From the NCBI GenBank assembly GCA_003542575.1, contig DPKJ01000004.1:129-50823 (forward strand): a DNA stretch of 50,695 nt, read 5' to 3'. Below the pieces are notes generated by a model. It was not told the DNA's origin, made no database searches, and saw only the letters and a program-made list of their open reading frames with translations. Positions within the stretch are counted from its first letter, which is position 1. Every line of letters begins with the position of its first letter. The position numbers and the translations under genes are program-made. This document shows, piece after piece, positions 27,078-36,358 of this stretch. Source of the stretch: Rikenellaceae bacterium. Its GTDB lineage: Bacteria > Bacteroidota > Bacteroidia > Bacteroidales > UBA932.

Positions 27078-28010
27078 ATGGATAAGGGGAGCATAATCAA
27101 AGAGATAAACAGGTTAAAAAAAGAGAAAAATGCAGTTATACTGGCTCACTATTATGTTGAGCCTGAGGTTCAGGATATTGCAGACTACATAGGTGACTCG
27201 CTGGGGCTTTCACAGATGGCCGGGCAGACCGATGCCGATATAATAATTTTTTGCGGAGTGATATTTATGGCAGAGACAGCCTCAATTATTTCACCGGAGA
27301 AAAGGGTATTTGTTCCGGATATTTCTGCAGGATGCTCACTTGCAGACAGCATAGAGGCAAAAGATATTATTAATTGGAGGGAGAAAAATCCCGGAGGAAT
27401 AGTTGTATCATATGTCAATTCTACCGCAGAGGTAAAGGCGAATACAGATATTTGCTGCACCTCGGCAAATGCTATGCAGGTAATTTTGAGTATTCCTGAG
27501 AGTAAGAAAATATTCTTTGTCCCGGACAAGAATCTCGCCTCTTATATAAAGATCATGAGTGGAAGAGACATTGACATATGGCAGGGAGACTGCTGTGTTC
27601 ATGAATATTTCGACACAAAATTGCTTCAGGAGGTTATCAAAATTCATCCCGATGCTGAGATTCTTGTTCACCCCGAATCCAGCTCTTCACACGACCCTGC
27701 AATTTATGAACTTGAAAATGCGTATATTCTCTCTACTACCGGAATGATTAAGAGAGCAAAAGTCTCTGATGCAAAGAAATTCATTATTGCAACTGAGCCC
27801 GGAGTTATCTACCAAATGCAACGTTTAGCTCCCAACAAAGAGTTTATAGCAGTAGAGCCATACAACAAATGTTACCAGATGAGAAAAGTGACCCTTGAAA
27901 AAGTGCTTGCCTCGCTCAGAGAGGAAAGATACGAAATTAAGGTTCCCTACGAAATCAGAGTGAAGGCACTCCCCTCTATTGAAAGAATGCTCCGTATTTT
28001 GGGAGCATAA
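27078..28010 (+). CDS. nadA: Quinolinate synthase
   Basis: About 310 residues from the ATG at 27078; an upstream TTG lies inside nadC and is rejected. The enzyme condenses iminoaspartate with dihydroxyacetone phosphate. The iron-sulfur Cys candidates are in FCGVIFMAETA, in CCTSANAM and in YNKCYQMRK near the C-terminus, the three-Cys pattern of the [4Fe-4S] cluster. AHYYVEPEVQDIADYIGDS near the start is the usual opening. The cluster is oxygen sensitive, consistent with an anaerobe. It ends the nad cluster. Confidence 0.94.
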   Translation: MDKGSIIKEINRLKKEKNAVILAHYYVEPEVQDIADYIGDSLGLSQMAGQTDADIIIFCGVIFMAETASIISPEKRVFVPDISAGCSLADSIEAKDIINWREKNPGGIVVSYVNSTAEVKANTDICCTSANAMQVILSIPESKKIFFVPDKNLASYIKIMSGRDIDIWQGDCCVHEYFDTKLLQEVIKIHPDAEILVHPESSSSHDPAIYELENAYILSTTGMIKRAKVSDAKKFIIATEPGVIYQMQRLAPNKEFIAVEPYNKCYQMRKVTLEKVLASLREERYEIKVPYEIRVKALPSIERMLRILGA

Positions 28011-28024
28011 TTTATAACTAAAGC

Positions 28025-28513
28025 CTATTGCCCTGCAGAAGTAGTTTTAGTTTCACTTTTCCTCAATTTTCCACCTAGAACAATTCCGGCAGAAATTATA
28101 ATGATATTCTTTATGATATACTGTCCTTCAAGGGAAAGAGCATAAGGGAATCTGACAAAGATCTCATCAGGAAATAGAAATACCGGCATAAATGTACCCG
28201 CCATTTGTAAAAAGAGAAGAATAAGCGTCTCCCTCATAAACTTGCCTGTTATAAGGCCGATACCTATAAGCACCTCCCACAACGCAAGTCCATTTATAAT
28301 TAATCCATCAGGGACAAGACCAAAGGTCATCATTCTTATCGTCTCAATTGCAAGTTCCTGCGCCGGACTAACTCCCGGGAAAAATTTCAGAATACCGAAC
28401 CAGAAAAAGACTATTCCAAGAGATACCCTCAATAGAAAATATCCATTTTCCTTCATCCAATCAATTGCAACACTTTCAATTTTTAATAAATCTCTTTTTC
28501 TGAACAGACTCAT
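28025..28513 (-). CDS. DoxX-like small membrane protein
   Basis: A 162-residue protein with four hydrophobic segments. The first, LLRVSLGIVFFWFGILKFFPG, is the DoxX-type opening (Gly-Ile-x-Phe-x-Trp-x-Gly-x-x-Lys), and WEVLIGIGLITG is the usual third-segment motif. DoxX relatives are linked to redox or sulfur metabolism but the biochemical role is mostly unknown. It is convergent with nadA, 14 bases apart, and is likely a single-gene transcript. Confidence 0.7.
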   Translation of the reverse strand: MSLFRKRDLLKIESVAIDWMKENGYFLLRVSLGIVFFWFGILKFFPGVSPAQELAIETIRMMTFGLVPDGLIINGLALWEVLIGIGLITGKFMRETLILLFLQMAGTFMPVFLFPDEIFVRFPYALSLEGQYIIKNIIIISAGIVLGGKLRKSETKTTSAGQ

Positions 28514-28623
28514 ATTATATAAGGTTTTATTTACTTTTTTAAACGCCTGAAGGGGGCAAAAGGTTGAAAAATGATAGTAAAATATTTATATTTTAGTTAA
28601 ATTGCAGAAACACCTTAAAAAAT

Positions 28624-29040
28624 ATGGAGATGAAGAATGTGCCGTCAATTTTAGTTTTGACCGCTATTGTGGCCTTAATAATCTCCTGCGGAGTGCAGAG
28701 AGGGGCTGCTTCGAAAAGCGGAGGTCTTACAATAAAAGACACATTGTCAGCTCAGGACTCGTTAGAGTATGAGCTTGTAGTATTTGATTCTGCTTTTGAG
28801 TATTGGCTGGAGACAAGAAGTTTCAACAAATCACAGTACAGTAATCAATATCTAAAAAACAGAAACCGCCTGTATGCTGACGAGTGGAACAGGCGATATG
28901 CAATAGGGGACCGCAGATTTGATTCATATCTCAGCTACGATCCCTTTGCAAATTACGATTTTGAATTCAGCTACAGACTCTTCATGTATTTTAAATACTT
29001 CGAAGAGGTAAATCGTCTGAAAATTCTGCCTGGGAGATAA
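28624..29040 (+). CDS. Small lipoprotein, function unknown
   Basis: A 138-residue protein. The N-terminus has a hydrophobic stretch ending ALIISCG, with a lipobox Cys at residue 22, so it is predicted to be lipid-anchored outside the cytoplasmic membrane. The mature part is rich in Tyr, Asn, Arg and Phe (SQYSNQYLKNRNRLYADEW, then FDSYLSYDPFANYDFEF). No known domain is recognised. It is divergent from the DoxX-like gene by 110 bp and convergent with the membrane-protein gene at 29068. Confidence 0.65.
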   Translation: MEMKNVPSILVLTAIVALIISCGVQRGAASKSGGLTIKDTLSAQDSLEYELVVFDSAFEYWLETRSFNKSQYSNQYLKNRNRLYADEWNRRYAIGDRRFDSYLSYDPFANYDFEFSYRLFMYFKYFEEVNRLKILPGR

Positions 29041-29067
29041 ACAACCCTCCCTGTAGAAAATCTCCTG

Positions 29068-30609
29068 TTAAGCAACAAACAGAGCGTATAAAACACCAAT
29101 CACACCTATCGAAGCCAGTATAAACACAGGCTTAACAGGCATAATTCCGTTATTTTCGGCAGTCTTGCCAAATATTCCAAATACCAGAGGGTGCACAAGG
29201 AACGGCATAGCAAATACAAAGGCGATCATCTCTGCTGCCTGAGGGCCAAACATACCACCCTGAATAGCTGCAAAAAGACCAAAGTGAGAAATAGCCGATG
29301 AGTTGGCCATTACCGCATCGTTCAGCCCGACATTACCTAAGGTTAAAAGGAAAAGGCCTCCGAATACCGCAGTTAATTGCCATCCCAATGAAAAGAGCAT
29401 AAGCCCCTTTATCTCTTTAGCATCCTGATTATTAGCTTTTTTAAGAATTCTAAGACTCCATACGGTAAAGAAAATACCCGCCGCTACAACCATAAGAGTG
29501 TATGGAATGAGCAATTTGCCCGCCGAAGCACTTGCCGCAAGTATTGAAAATACAAACACGTGGCCTACAAAAGGAACATTAATCATAATTGGGGCTCTCA
29601 CCTGGGCATCTTCGCCAAGGTCACCAGCCGTACATGCTCCTGTAAGTCCTGAGTGTGAAAGTGAGCCTGCCATTCCGGGAGCTAGGTTTCTTATGTGATT
29701 TGATTTCCCCAGGAAGATCAGGATAGCCAGTCCTCCAAACATCCAGAGTAGCTGCCCGAAGAAGCCATATGCAAGAACAGAGGTCATGCCTGTAAGTTGG
29801 AAAGCATCCGCAATTCTGGATCCCCCAACCATGAAATTGGCAGCAAGAACCACCGGAATACCTGCAAACAGGAGGGATCTGATTGTAGGACCAAACTTCC
29901 AGTTTGAAAAAATCATACCGGCAATTACTGAAAAGATCATTGCGAAGAATATCTCCGGAAGTGCAATAAATGGCCTTATAGCTTTTGATATATAAAATGC
30001 AAGAAGCAAAATTCCCAGTATAGCCGCAGTTTCCAATATACCCTTACGTATATAGACGGGTTTATTGGTAATTTTTGCTCTGTAGTCTATTAAGATTATT
30101 GACCCAACAAGGCCTAAATAACCCAGCAAAGGATAAAAAGCGTCCAAAGGCTCGTTGTTGTTATGCCCAATAATGACCCTCTTCATCGATTCAATTCCTA
30201 TGAGAATAAAAAAAGCTCTTACTAAAAACATGAACTGGGTGAATTTGGTTCCCAGAAACATCTCTTCCTGCGAAGGGATTACAATGTCTGTTTTGTCAAG
30301 CTCCTGTTTGCTGATAATTTTTCTTATCTCCTGCCCTCCCATAAAGAAGGATGCGATAAGAGCGGTAATTGTGACTTTACTCGTGAAGTCAACAATCGGA
30401 AACTCTCTGAGTCCCGGAGTAGCCATGCCGGTTCGGGTAAGTATATACCCCATAAGCAGGCCGAAGATAACAATAATTAATATCGGTGAATAACGGGTCC
30501 CGGCTACAAATGTTCTTGATACAAGAACCATAGATATAACCATAAGAAACGTAAGCCAAAACTGATTCAAAATGTGAGTATTGGCCATGAAGTCGGTGAT
30601 CTGTTCCAT
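29068..30609 (-). CDS. Polytopic membrane protein of unrecognised family
   Basis: A 513-residue protein with roughly a dozen hydrophobic segments. Distinct parts are IVIFGLLMGYILTRTG near residue 45, a short charged loop with KQELDKTDIVIPSQ near residue 101, and a Gly/Ser/Ala-rich stretch, GMAGSLSHSGLTGACTAGDL near residue 310, that could be a re-entrant substrate loop. The alternating long helices resemble secondary transporters of the ion-transporter type, but I cannot assign a family. The gene lies 21 bases after the CapA-like gene on the same strand and is likely co-transcribed. Confidence 0.6.
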   Translation of the reverse strand: MEQITDFMANTHILNQFWLTFLMVISMVLVSRTFVAGTRYSPILIIVIFGLLMGYILTRTGMATPGLREFPIVDFTSKVTITALIASFFMGGQEIRKIISKQELDKTDIVIPSQEEMFLGTKFTQFMFLVRAFFILIGIESMKRVIIGHNNNEPLDAFYPLLGYLGLVGSIILIDYRAKITNKPVYIRKGILETAAILGILLLAFYISKAIRPFIALPEIFFAMIFSVIAGMIFSNWKFGPTIRSLLFAGIPVVLAANFMVGGSRIADAFQLTGMTSVLAYGFFGQLLWMFGGLAILIFLGKSNHIRNLAPGMAGSLSHSGLTGACTAGDLGEDAQVRAPIMINVPFVGHVFVFSILAASASAGKLLIPYTLMVVAAGIFFTVWSLRILKKANNQDAKEIKGLMLFSLGWQLTAVFGGLFLLTLGNVGLNDAVMANSSAISHFGLFAAIQGGMFGPQAAEMIAFVFAMPFLVHPLVFGIFGKTAENNGIMPVKPVFILASIGVIGVLYALFVA

Positions 30610-30630
30610 CGATTGGTTTTAGTTAGTAAT

Positions 30631-32049
30631 TTAATTTCGGTTGCAAAAATATACAAAAAAGTGAGGATTAAAATCCCCGTTCTTTCTCAATTGTACAGAT
30701 TGAATGGCCTTTACGCGGCATTGCTCTGTAAACATAGATGTTGTAAAATTGCCAAGTGAGTAGTGAATAAGTGATTTTCTTGGCTTTCCGGTTGAGTCTT
30801 TAAAGTGGTAGAAAATTCGCTTTTCGTCCATGTTTTCAAAAAGTGCTGCAACATCCTGTTGCTTGTGATCTTCAAGAAAGCTGTAGCCGTTGCCAAGAAC
30901 AATTTCTGAGGGCTGAATAACGTGAGGGTGAGTGCCTGCAATAACATCAGCACCGGCTGCAGCAAGCTCTCTGCCCACTCTCATGATTTCGGCATCGGGG
31001 TACATTTCAAATTCAAAACCCCAGTGTATATAAATAATCTTAAAATCTATCCCCTCTCTCTCCATTTGAATTAGGATACGTTTAGGCTCAGAGAGGTCTA
31101 TCATCTCCTTTTGAAGAGGAGCCAACCCGGGAATATAGTTTATTCTAACATTCTCTTTTTTTAGTAAAGAGGGTTCATTCAAGCCCCATGAGGCAGCATA
31201 GAGCCCTACTCTTACACCATTTTTTTCTATCACTAAATAGTCTCTCTCCTGCTCTTTTGAATCTCCCCCGCCATAGATAGTTGCTCCCGTGTACCTGATC
31301 CCCTCTCCTCTAAGGAAATCCATAGTCCTTTTCAGTCCATCGACCCCCATGTCCAGAGCGTGGTTATTTGCCAGTGACAGAGCCGTAAAAATATTGCTGC
31401 CGTCATCTTTTCTAAAAGATCTTAGTAGTTTTGGGGAGGAGTTATACTTTGCATAGTCCGGCCAGAATGTGCGAACCTTTTGTAGAGTGTCAATCGGGGT
31501 CTCCAGATTACCAAATACCATATCAAATTTTGAAAGGTACTGCCTAAGCTCATTACCGGGGAAGTCATCCTTAATCTTTCGCATCCACATTATATCACCG
31601 ACAAAAGCCATTGATAGAACTATTTCATCATTATCTGATCCTTGATTATAGTTTAACAGAAGCTCTCCATCAAGATTTTCGTGTTCAGTAGCATCAACAG
31701 TTACATAATCAGACTCATCCTCTCCGGTTTTAAAGGCTCCGTCAGACACCTTGATGAATTCAAGATATTCATGCTGAACTTTAAAAAATTGGACAATGCT
31801 GTCTGGTGCTGATATCTTTTTCTGAAAATATTTTCTGATGTACTTAACACCTGAAGGCAATGCCTCTCTAAAGCTCAAACCCTCTGCACGAAAATTTTCA
31901 TATGAGTTGTTTTTACCGCCCGATGAAAACCATAAAATGGTAAAAACGGTAACAAATGTGATTAAAAAGGATATAAAGAATATAAGGAAAACCCTTAGGA
32001 TTTTCTTAGCTCTGCTGTAGAGGCGCCTTTGTGTATCGGTGTTGCTCAT
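30631..32049 (-). CDS. CapA-family protein (PGA_cap metallophosphoesterase-like)
   Basis: About 472 residues from the ATG at 32049 (MSNTDTQRR); an upstream Met at 32088 would add 13 residues. A single N-terminal membrane segment (FLIFFISFLITFVTVFTILWF) anchors it, with the bulk outside. The PGA_cap motifs are in order: SMAFVGDIMWMRKI, FGNLETPID, SLANNHALDMG and IIYIHWGFEFEMYP followed by GADVIAGTHPHVIQPSE. Relatives include CapA of poly-gamma-glutamate capsule synthesis. No capB/C-like genes are nearby, so a capsule role is not supported here. Confidence 0.82.
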   Translation of the reverse strand: MSNTDTQRRLYSRAKKILRVFLIFFISFLITFVTVFTILWFSSGGKNNSYENFRAEGLSFREALPSGVKYIRKYFQKKISAPDSIVQFFKVQHEYLEFIKVSDGAFKTGEDESDYVTVDATEHENLDGELLLNYNQGSDNDEIVLSMAFVGDIMWMRKIKDDFPGNELRQYLSKFDMVFGNLETPIDTLQKVRTFWPDYAKYNSSPKLLRSFRKDDGSNIFTALSLANNHALDMGVDGLKRTMDFLRGEGIRYTGATIYGGGDSKEQERDYLVIEKNGVRVGLYAASWGLNEPSLLKKENVRINYIPGLAPLQKEMIDLSEPKRILIQMEREGIDFKIIYIHWGFEFEMYPDAEIMRVGRELAAAGADVIAGTHPHVIQPSEIVLGNGYSFLEDHKQQDVAALFENMDEKRIFYHFKDSTGKPRKSLIHYSLGNFTTSMFTEQCRVKAIQSVQLRKNGDFNPHFFVYFCNRN

Positions 32050-32090
32050 ATAAAAATCAACAGAGTAAAAATAGTTAATTAGACTCAAAT

Positions 32091-32120
32091 AAAAAAGCCC
32101 GTAAAAATACGGGCTTTTTT
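32091..32120 (-). terminator. Strong terminator after tRNA-Ala (likely bidirectional)
   Basis: AAAAAAGCCCGTA (32091-32103) and its exact complement TACGGGCTTTTTT (32108-32120) enclose a 4-nt loop, with T-runs on both strands. It starts one base after the tRNA-Ala 3' end, so the rRNA transcript should end here, before the CapA-like gene. Confidence 0.85.
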
Positions 32121-32121
32121 G

Positions 32122-32195
32122 TGGAGAATATCGGAGTCGAACCGATGACCCCTTGCTTGCAAAGCAAGTGCTCTAGCCAACTGAGCTAATTCCCC
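32122..32195 (-). tRNA. tRNA-Ala (anticodon TGC)
   Basis: The minus strand folds as a cloverleaf: acceptor GGGGAAT with ATTCTCC, D arm TAGCTCAG..., anticodon stem CTTGC/GCAAG around TTTGCAA (anticodon TGC), and T loop GGTTCGACTCC. The 3' CCA is not encoded. It is the distal tRNA of the rRNA unit. Confidence 0.95.
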
Positions 32196-32439
32196 GTTTA
32201 AGCGAGCGCAAATATCTGCAAAGAAAAGTTAATAACCAAATTTTTTGAAGAGCCTGAAAAGCTTGCTTTTCAAAGGCGATTCTAAAATTTGTAAAGAAGC
32301 TCAGCTTCTTCTTTTCTTTGCCGCTGTTTGCCGAGCGGGAGGGGAAACACGGAGACGCGAAGCGACGACGTAATTCCCGAAGGAATTCAAGACACATTGC
32401 GACAACGTAATTTCCAAAAATTTAAAAGAACTCTTCTCG
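32196..32439 (-). repeat. Structured 244-nt spacer between the two tRNAs
   Basis: The spacer has three hairpin candidates. AATTCC-CGAA-GGAATT (32372-32387) reads as a C(UUCG)G tetraloop on the rRNA strand. AAGAAGCT-C-AGCTTCTT (32294-32310) is a perfect palindrome. GCCT-GAAAAGC-TT-GCTTTTC-AA-AGGC spans 32252-32277. Two imperfect direct copies, CGACGACGTAATTCC (32363) and CGACAACGTAATTTCC (32400), are 37 bp apart. No gene is supported. Ile-Ala spacers in rRNA operons are commonly much shorter. Confidence 0.6.
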
Positions 32440-32513
32440 TAGTCCCGAGCGGAGTTGAACCGCTGACCCCTACATTATCAGTGTAGTGCTCTAACCAACT
32501 GAGCTACGGGACT
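32440..32513 (-). tRNA. tRNA-Ile (anticodon GAT)
   Basis: Minus-strand cloverleaf with acceptor AGTCCCG pairing CGGGACT and discriminator A, D arm GCTCAGTTGG, anticodon stem CTACA/TGTAG around CTGATAA (anticodon GAT), and T loop GGTTCAACTCC. CCA is not encoded. It is the usual first tRNA after 16S rRNA, here 67 bases downstream of it. Confidence 0.95.
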
Positions 32514-32580
32514 GTTAAAATTCAGTGATAGCATTAAGAGTAACGGTAAAGGAAAACTCCTTTGGTCAGTTAAGCTCCAA

Positions 32581-34104
<1,524 letters not shown>

Positions 34105-34213
34105 AAAAATGTTAATGTTTTTTGCTTGATCTGACCTGACAAACTTTTTATTAAGTATTGACGAAGTTTTTATTTTAAAAACCTCTACCTTGTTACTCTT
34201 ATAATCTATGCTA

Positions 34214-34288
34214 TCAAAGAACTTTCATTTCAGCGTTTCATTTTCGAAACGGGCTGCAAAGATATGTGACTTTTTTTAATCAAACAAA
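34214..34288 (-). promoter_or_regulatory. rRNA promoter with boxA-like leader site
   Basis: On the minus strand TTTG (34288-34285), 20 nt, then TATCTTTG (34264-34257) make a complete Bacteroidota promoter. The leader begins CAGCCCGTTT with a small CGTTT/AAACG hairpin and carries AGTTCTTTGA (34223-34214), similar to the boxA site bound by Nus factors in rRNA operons. The remainder to 34105 is AT-rich leader. A near-identical arrangement is at 92-156. Confidence 0.75.
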
Positions 34289-34396
34289 AGATTTAAAAAA
34301 TAATTTGCGTGAAATTTCCACCATATATATTATGTGCCTGATTATGTGATACATAAATTTTTATTGCCATTTCTTCCGGCTTAAAAGATTTTAAGC

Positions 34397-34404
34397 TAAT
34401 TTTG
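34397..34404 (+). promoter_or_regulatory. Possible -7 box almost touching the chromate-transporter start
   Basis: TAATTTTG matches TAnnTTTG but the ATG is only four bases further on, so transcription would begin at or near the start codon and the message could be leaderless. No TTG lies at the proper -33 spacing, which lowers confidence. Confidence 0.3.
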
Positions 34405-34408
34405 TAGT

Positions 34409-34945
34409 ATGAACATCTATTTACAACTCTTCTCTTCCTTTGCAAAAATCGGGGCCTTTACCATTGGTGGCGGATACGCTATGATTCCGCTTATTCAACG
34501 TGAGGTTGTGGAGAGAAAAAAATGGCTCGACAAAGAGGAGTTTCTGGATGTTCTTGCAATTTCACAATCTGCCCCGGGAATACTCATTATAAACATATCA
34601 ATTTTCATCGGAGAAAAGATGCGCGGGGTAAAGGGCAGTATTGTCTCTGCTCTGGGAAGTGCATTGCCCTCGTTTATAATGATTCTGGTAATTGCCTATT
34701 TTTTTGAAAATTACAAAGACAACGAAATTGTTGCCAGAATTTTTCAGGGGATACGCCCTGCTGTTGTAGCCCTTATTGCGGTACCGCTCATAACCCTTTC
34801 AAAATCGGCAAACCTCAATATTTACACCTCCTTTATCCCAATTATTACCGTTTTACTCATTGTTTTACTGGGTATCTCTCCAATATGGATTATCCTCTCA
34901 GGAGCACTCCTCGGCCTTTTTCACTTTTACTTTACCCGACGATGA
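34409..34945 (+). CDS. Chromate transporter, first short subunit (CHR family)
   Basis: A 178-residue membrane protein with the CHR half-motif: FAKIGAFTIGGGYAMIPLIQREVV, then DVLAISQSAPGILIINISIFIG. Long CHR proteins (ChrA) hold two such halves; short ones work as pairs. This and the next gene form such a pair, joined by an ATGA overlap (34942-34945). The family exports chromate in characterised cases, but many members have no known substrate, so the transport role is stated at family level only. Confidence 0.88.
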   Translation: MNIYLQLFSSFAKIGAFTIGGGYAMIPLIQREVVERKKWLDKEEFLDVLAISQSAPGILIINISIFIGEKMRGVKGSIVSALGSALPSFIMILVIAYFFENYKDNEIVARIFQGIRPAVVALIAVPLITLSKSANLNIYTSFIPIITVLLIVLLGISPIWIILSGALLGLFHFYFTRR

Positions 34946-35466
34946 TATACCTGAACCTCTTCATAACCTTTTTCAAAATAGGCCTCTTCACTTTTGGAGG
35001 GGGTTATGCAATGATATCGCTCATCCAGACAGAGATTGTGGTAAACAAACAATGGATAGATGCCGCCACCTTTACCGATATTGTCGCCATATCACAAATG
35101 ACGCCGGGACCTATTGGCATAAACAGCGCTACCTATGTAGGCTACACGGTTACAGGAAATGTTTGGGGTTCTGCATTGGCAACCTTTGCTGTTTGTCTCC
35201 CCTCTTTCATTATAATTCTTTTAATTGCTCTTTTGTACAAACAGTTCAAGCAAAACAGATGGTTTAACGCTGCTCTCAAAGGGATAAAGCCGGTAGTTGT
35301 GGGGTTAATCGCTTCGGCTGCAATTCTGCTTGTGACTCCGGACAATTTTGTTGACTGGAAGAGCTGGGCACTTTTTGGTGGGGCCTTTGTTGCAACCTGG
35401 TGGGGCAAAAAGAGTCCCATTACCATAATTATTGTGGCCGGGCTTCTTGGGCTACTGCTGTATTAA
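34942..35466 (+). CDS. Chromate transporter, second short subunit (CHR family)
   Basis: About 174 residues from the ATG at 34942; an upstream in-frame Met at 34885 lies inside the first subunit and is rejected. The protein repeats the pattern of its partner: FFKIGLFTFGGGYAMISLIQ and AISQMTPGPIGINSATYVGY, with the MTPGP form typical of the second half. The two halves probably insert in opposite orientation. Translation is likely coupled to the first gene. Confidence 0.88.
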   Translation: MIYLNLFITFFKIGLFTFGGGYAMISLIQTEIVVNKQWIDAATFTDIVAISQMTPGPIGINSATYVGYTVTGNVWGSALATFAVCLPSFIIILLIALLYKQFKQNRWFNAALKGIKPVVVGLIASAAILLVTPDNFVDWKSWALFGGAFVATWWGKKSPITIIIVAGLLGLLLY

Positions 35467-35499
35467 AAAGTAATCAGTGCATTATTATTGCAATAATGA

Positions 35500-35597
35500 T
35501 TGTAATGGTTTGTTAAACAGTTGCGTTAATGAATGCAATGAATTGTAGACAGTTGCTTTAATGTATGCAATGGCTTGCTAAACAGTTGTTTTAATGT
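35500..35597. repeat. Three degenerate 33-bp tandem repeats
   Basis: Units at 35500-35532, 35533-35564 and 35565-35597 share the pattern TGnAATG..TTG...ACAGTTG..TTAATG. The second unit is one base shorter. They fill the gap between the chromate-transporter pair and the SGNH hydrolase gene. No dyad symmetry strong enough for a terminator is seen. Confidence 0.7.
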
Positions 35598-35627
35598 TGA
35601 ATTCTTAGTTTAATCTCTTATAAAACA

Positions 35628-36308
35628 ATGAAAAACAGATTCACTTTCGTCCGCGCAGTTCTTTTATCTGCCTCACTTATGCTCCTCTCTGTAAATATCT
35701 TATCTGCTCAGGGGAAATACCACCCACTCTACCATCAGCGGGCATCGCTCTTTGAAGAGCTCCCAATAAAAAATTCAGATATTGTATTCCTCGGCAACAG
35801 CATAACCCACTTTGGCGAATGGCATGAACTATTTGATAACAAGAACATTAAAAACAGGGGCATTAGCGGCGACATTGCACAAGGGGTTTACGACCGCCTC
35901 GAACCAATTTTAAGTGGTAAGCCTGCCAAAATCTTTCTCATGATTGGCATTAACGATGTTTCTCATGATGTTTCTGCAGACTCAATTGTAAGAGCAATTA
36001 CGAAAATTGCAGATAAAATTGCTATGGACTCACCTTGCACAAAACTCCACATTCAGAGCGTTTTACCTGTGAATCCAAGCTTTGGACTCTTTCTAAAAGC
36101 AACCACACGAGGCGAAGAGGTTTTGAAAATCAACGCAGGTTTGCAAGAGCTCTGTACAAAACGGGGTTTGACATACATCGATGCATACTCAGCACTCAAA
36201 GAGGAGACAGGTGAATTTTTAAAGCCCGAATACACCAACGACGGCCTGCATCTGCTTGGCAAAGGGTATATTAAGTGGGCCGAGGTGCTCAAGGGGTATT
36301 TGGATTAG
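35628..36308 (+). CDS. Secreted SGNH/GDSL-type hydrolase
   Basis: A 226-residue protein with a signal peptide (residues 1-28, ..NILSAQ). Block I is IVFLGNSITHFGEW with the nucleophile Ser near residue 55 (GNSI in place of GDSL), block II is NRGISGD, block III is LMIGINDVSHD with the oxyanion Asn, and block V is NDGLHLLGKGY with the catalytic Asp and His. Members cleave acyl esters, often on glycans or lipids. The substrate is not predictable. It ends 50 bases before the alpha-2-macroglobulin gene. Confidence 0.85.
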   Translation: MKNRFTFVRAVLLSASLMLLSVNILSAQGKYHPLYHQRASLFEELPIKNSDIVFLGNSITHFGEWHELFDNKNIKNRGISGDIAQGVYDRLEPILSGKPAKIFLMIGINDVSHDVSADSIVRAITKIADKIAMDSPCTKLHIQSVLPVNPSFGLFLKATTRGEEVLKINAGLQELCTKRGLTYIDAYSALKEETGEFLKPEYTNDGLHLLGKGYIKWAEVLKGYLD

Positions 36309-36358
36309 GCACGATAGTTGTTACGGTATTACTATCCTATCTAACAACACCTTATCTT

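Noticed and set aside
28597..28620. A possible promoter (TATATTTT) before the small lipoprotein
   Set aside because: One mismatch in the TTTG part and no -33 element; not supported enough to list.
32173..32397. A 74-residue frame on the minus strand between the tRNAs
   Set aside because: It overlaps tRNA-Ala and hairpin DNA, has Arg/Lys-rich random composition and no homology that I recognise.
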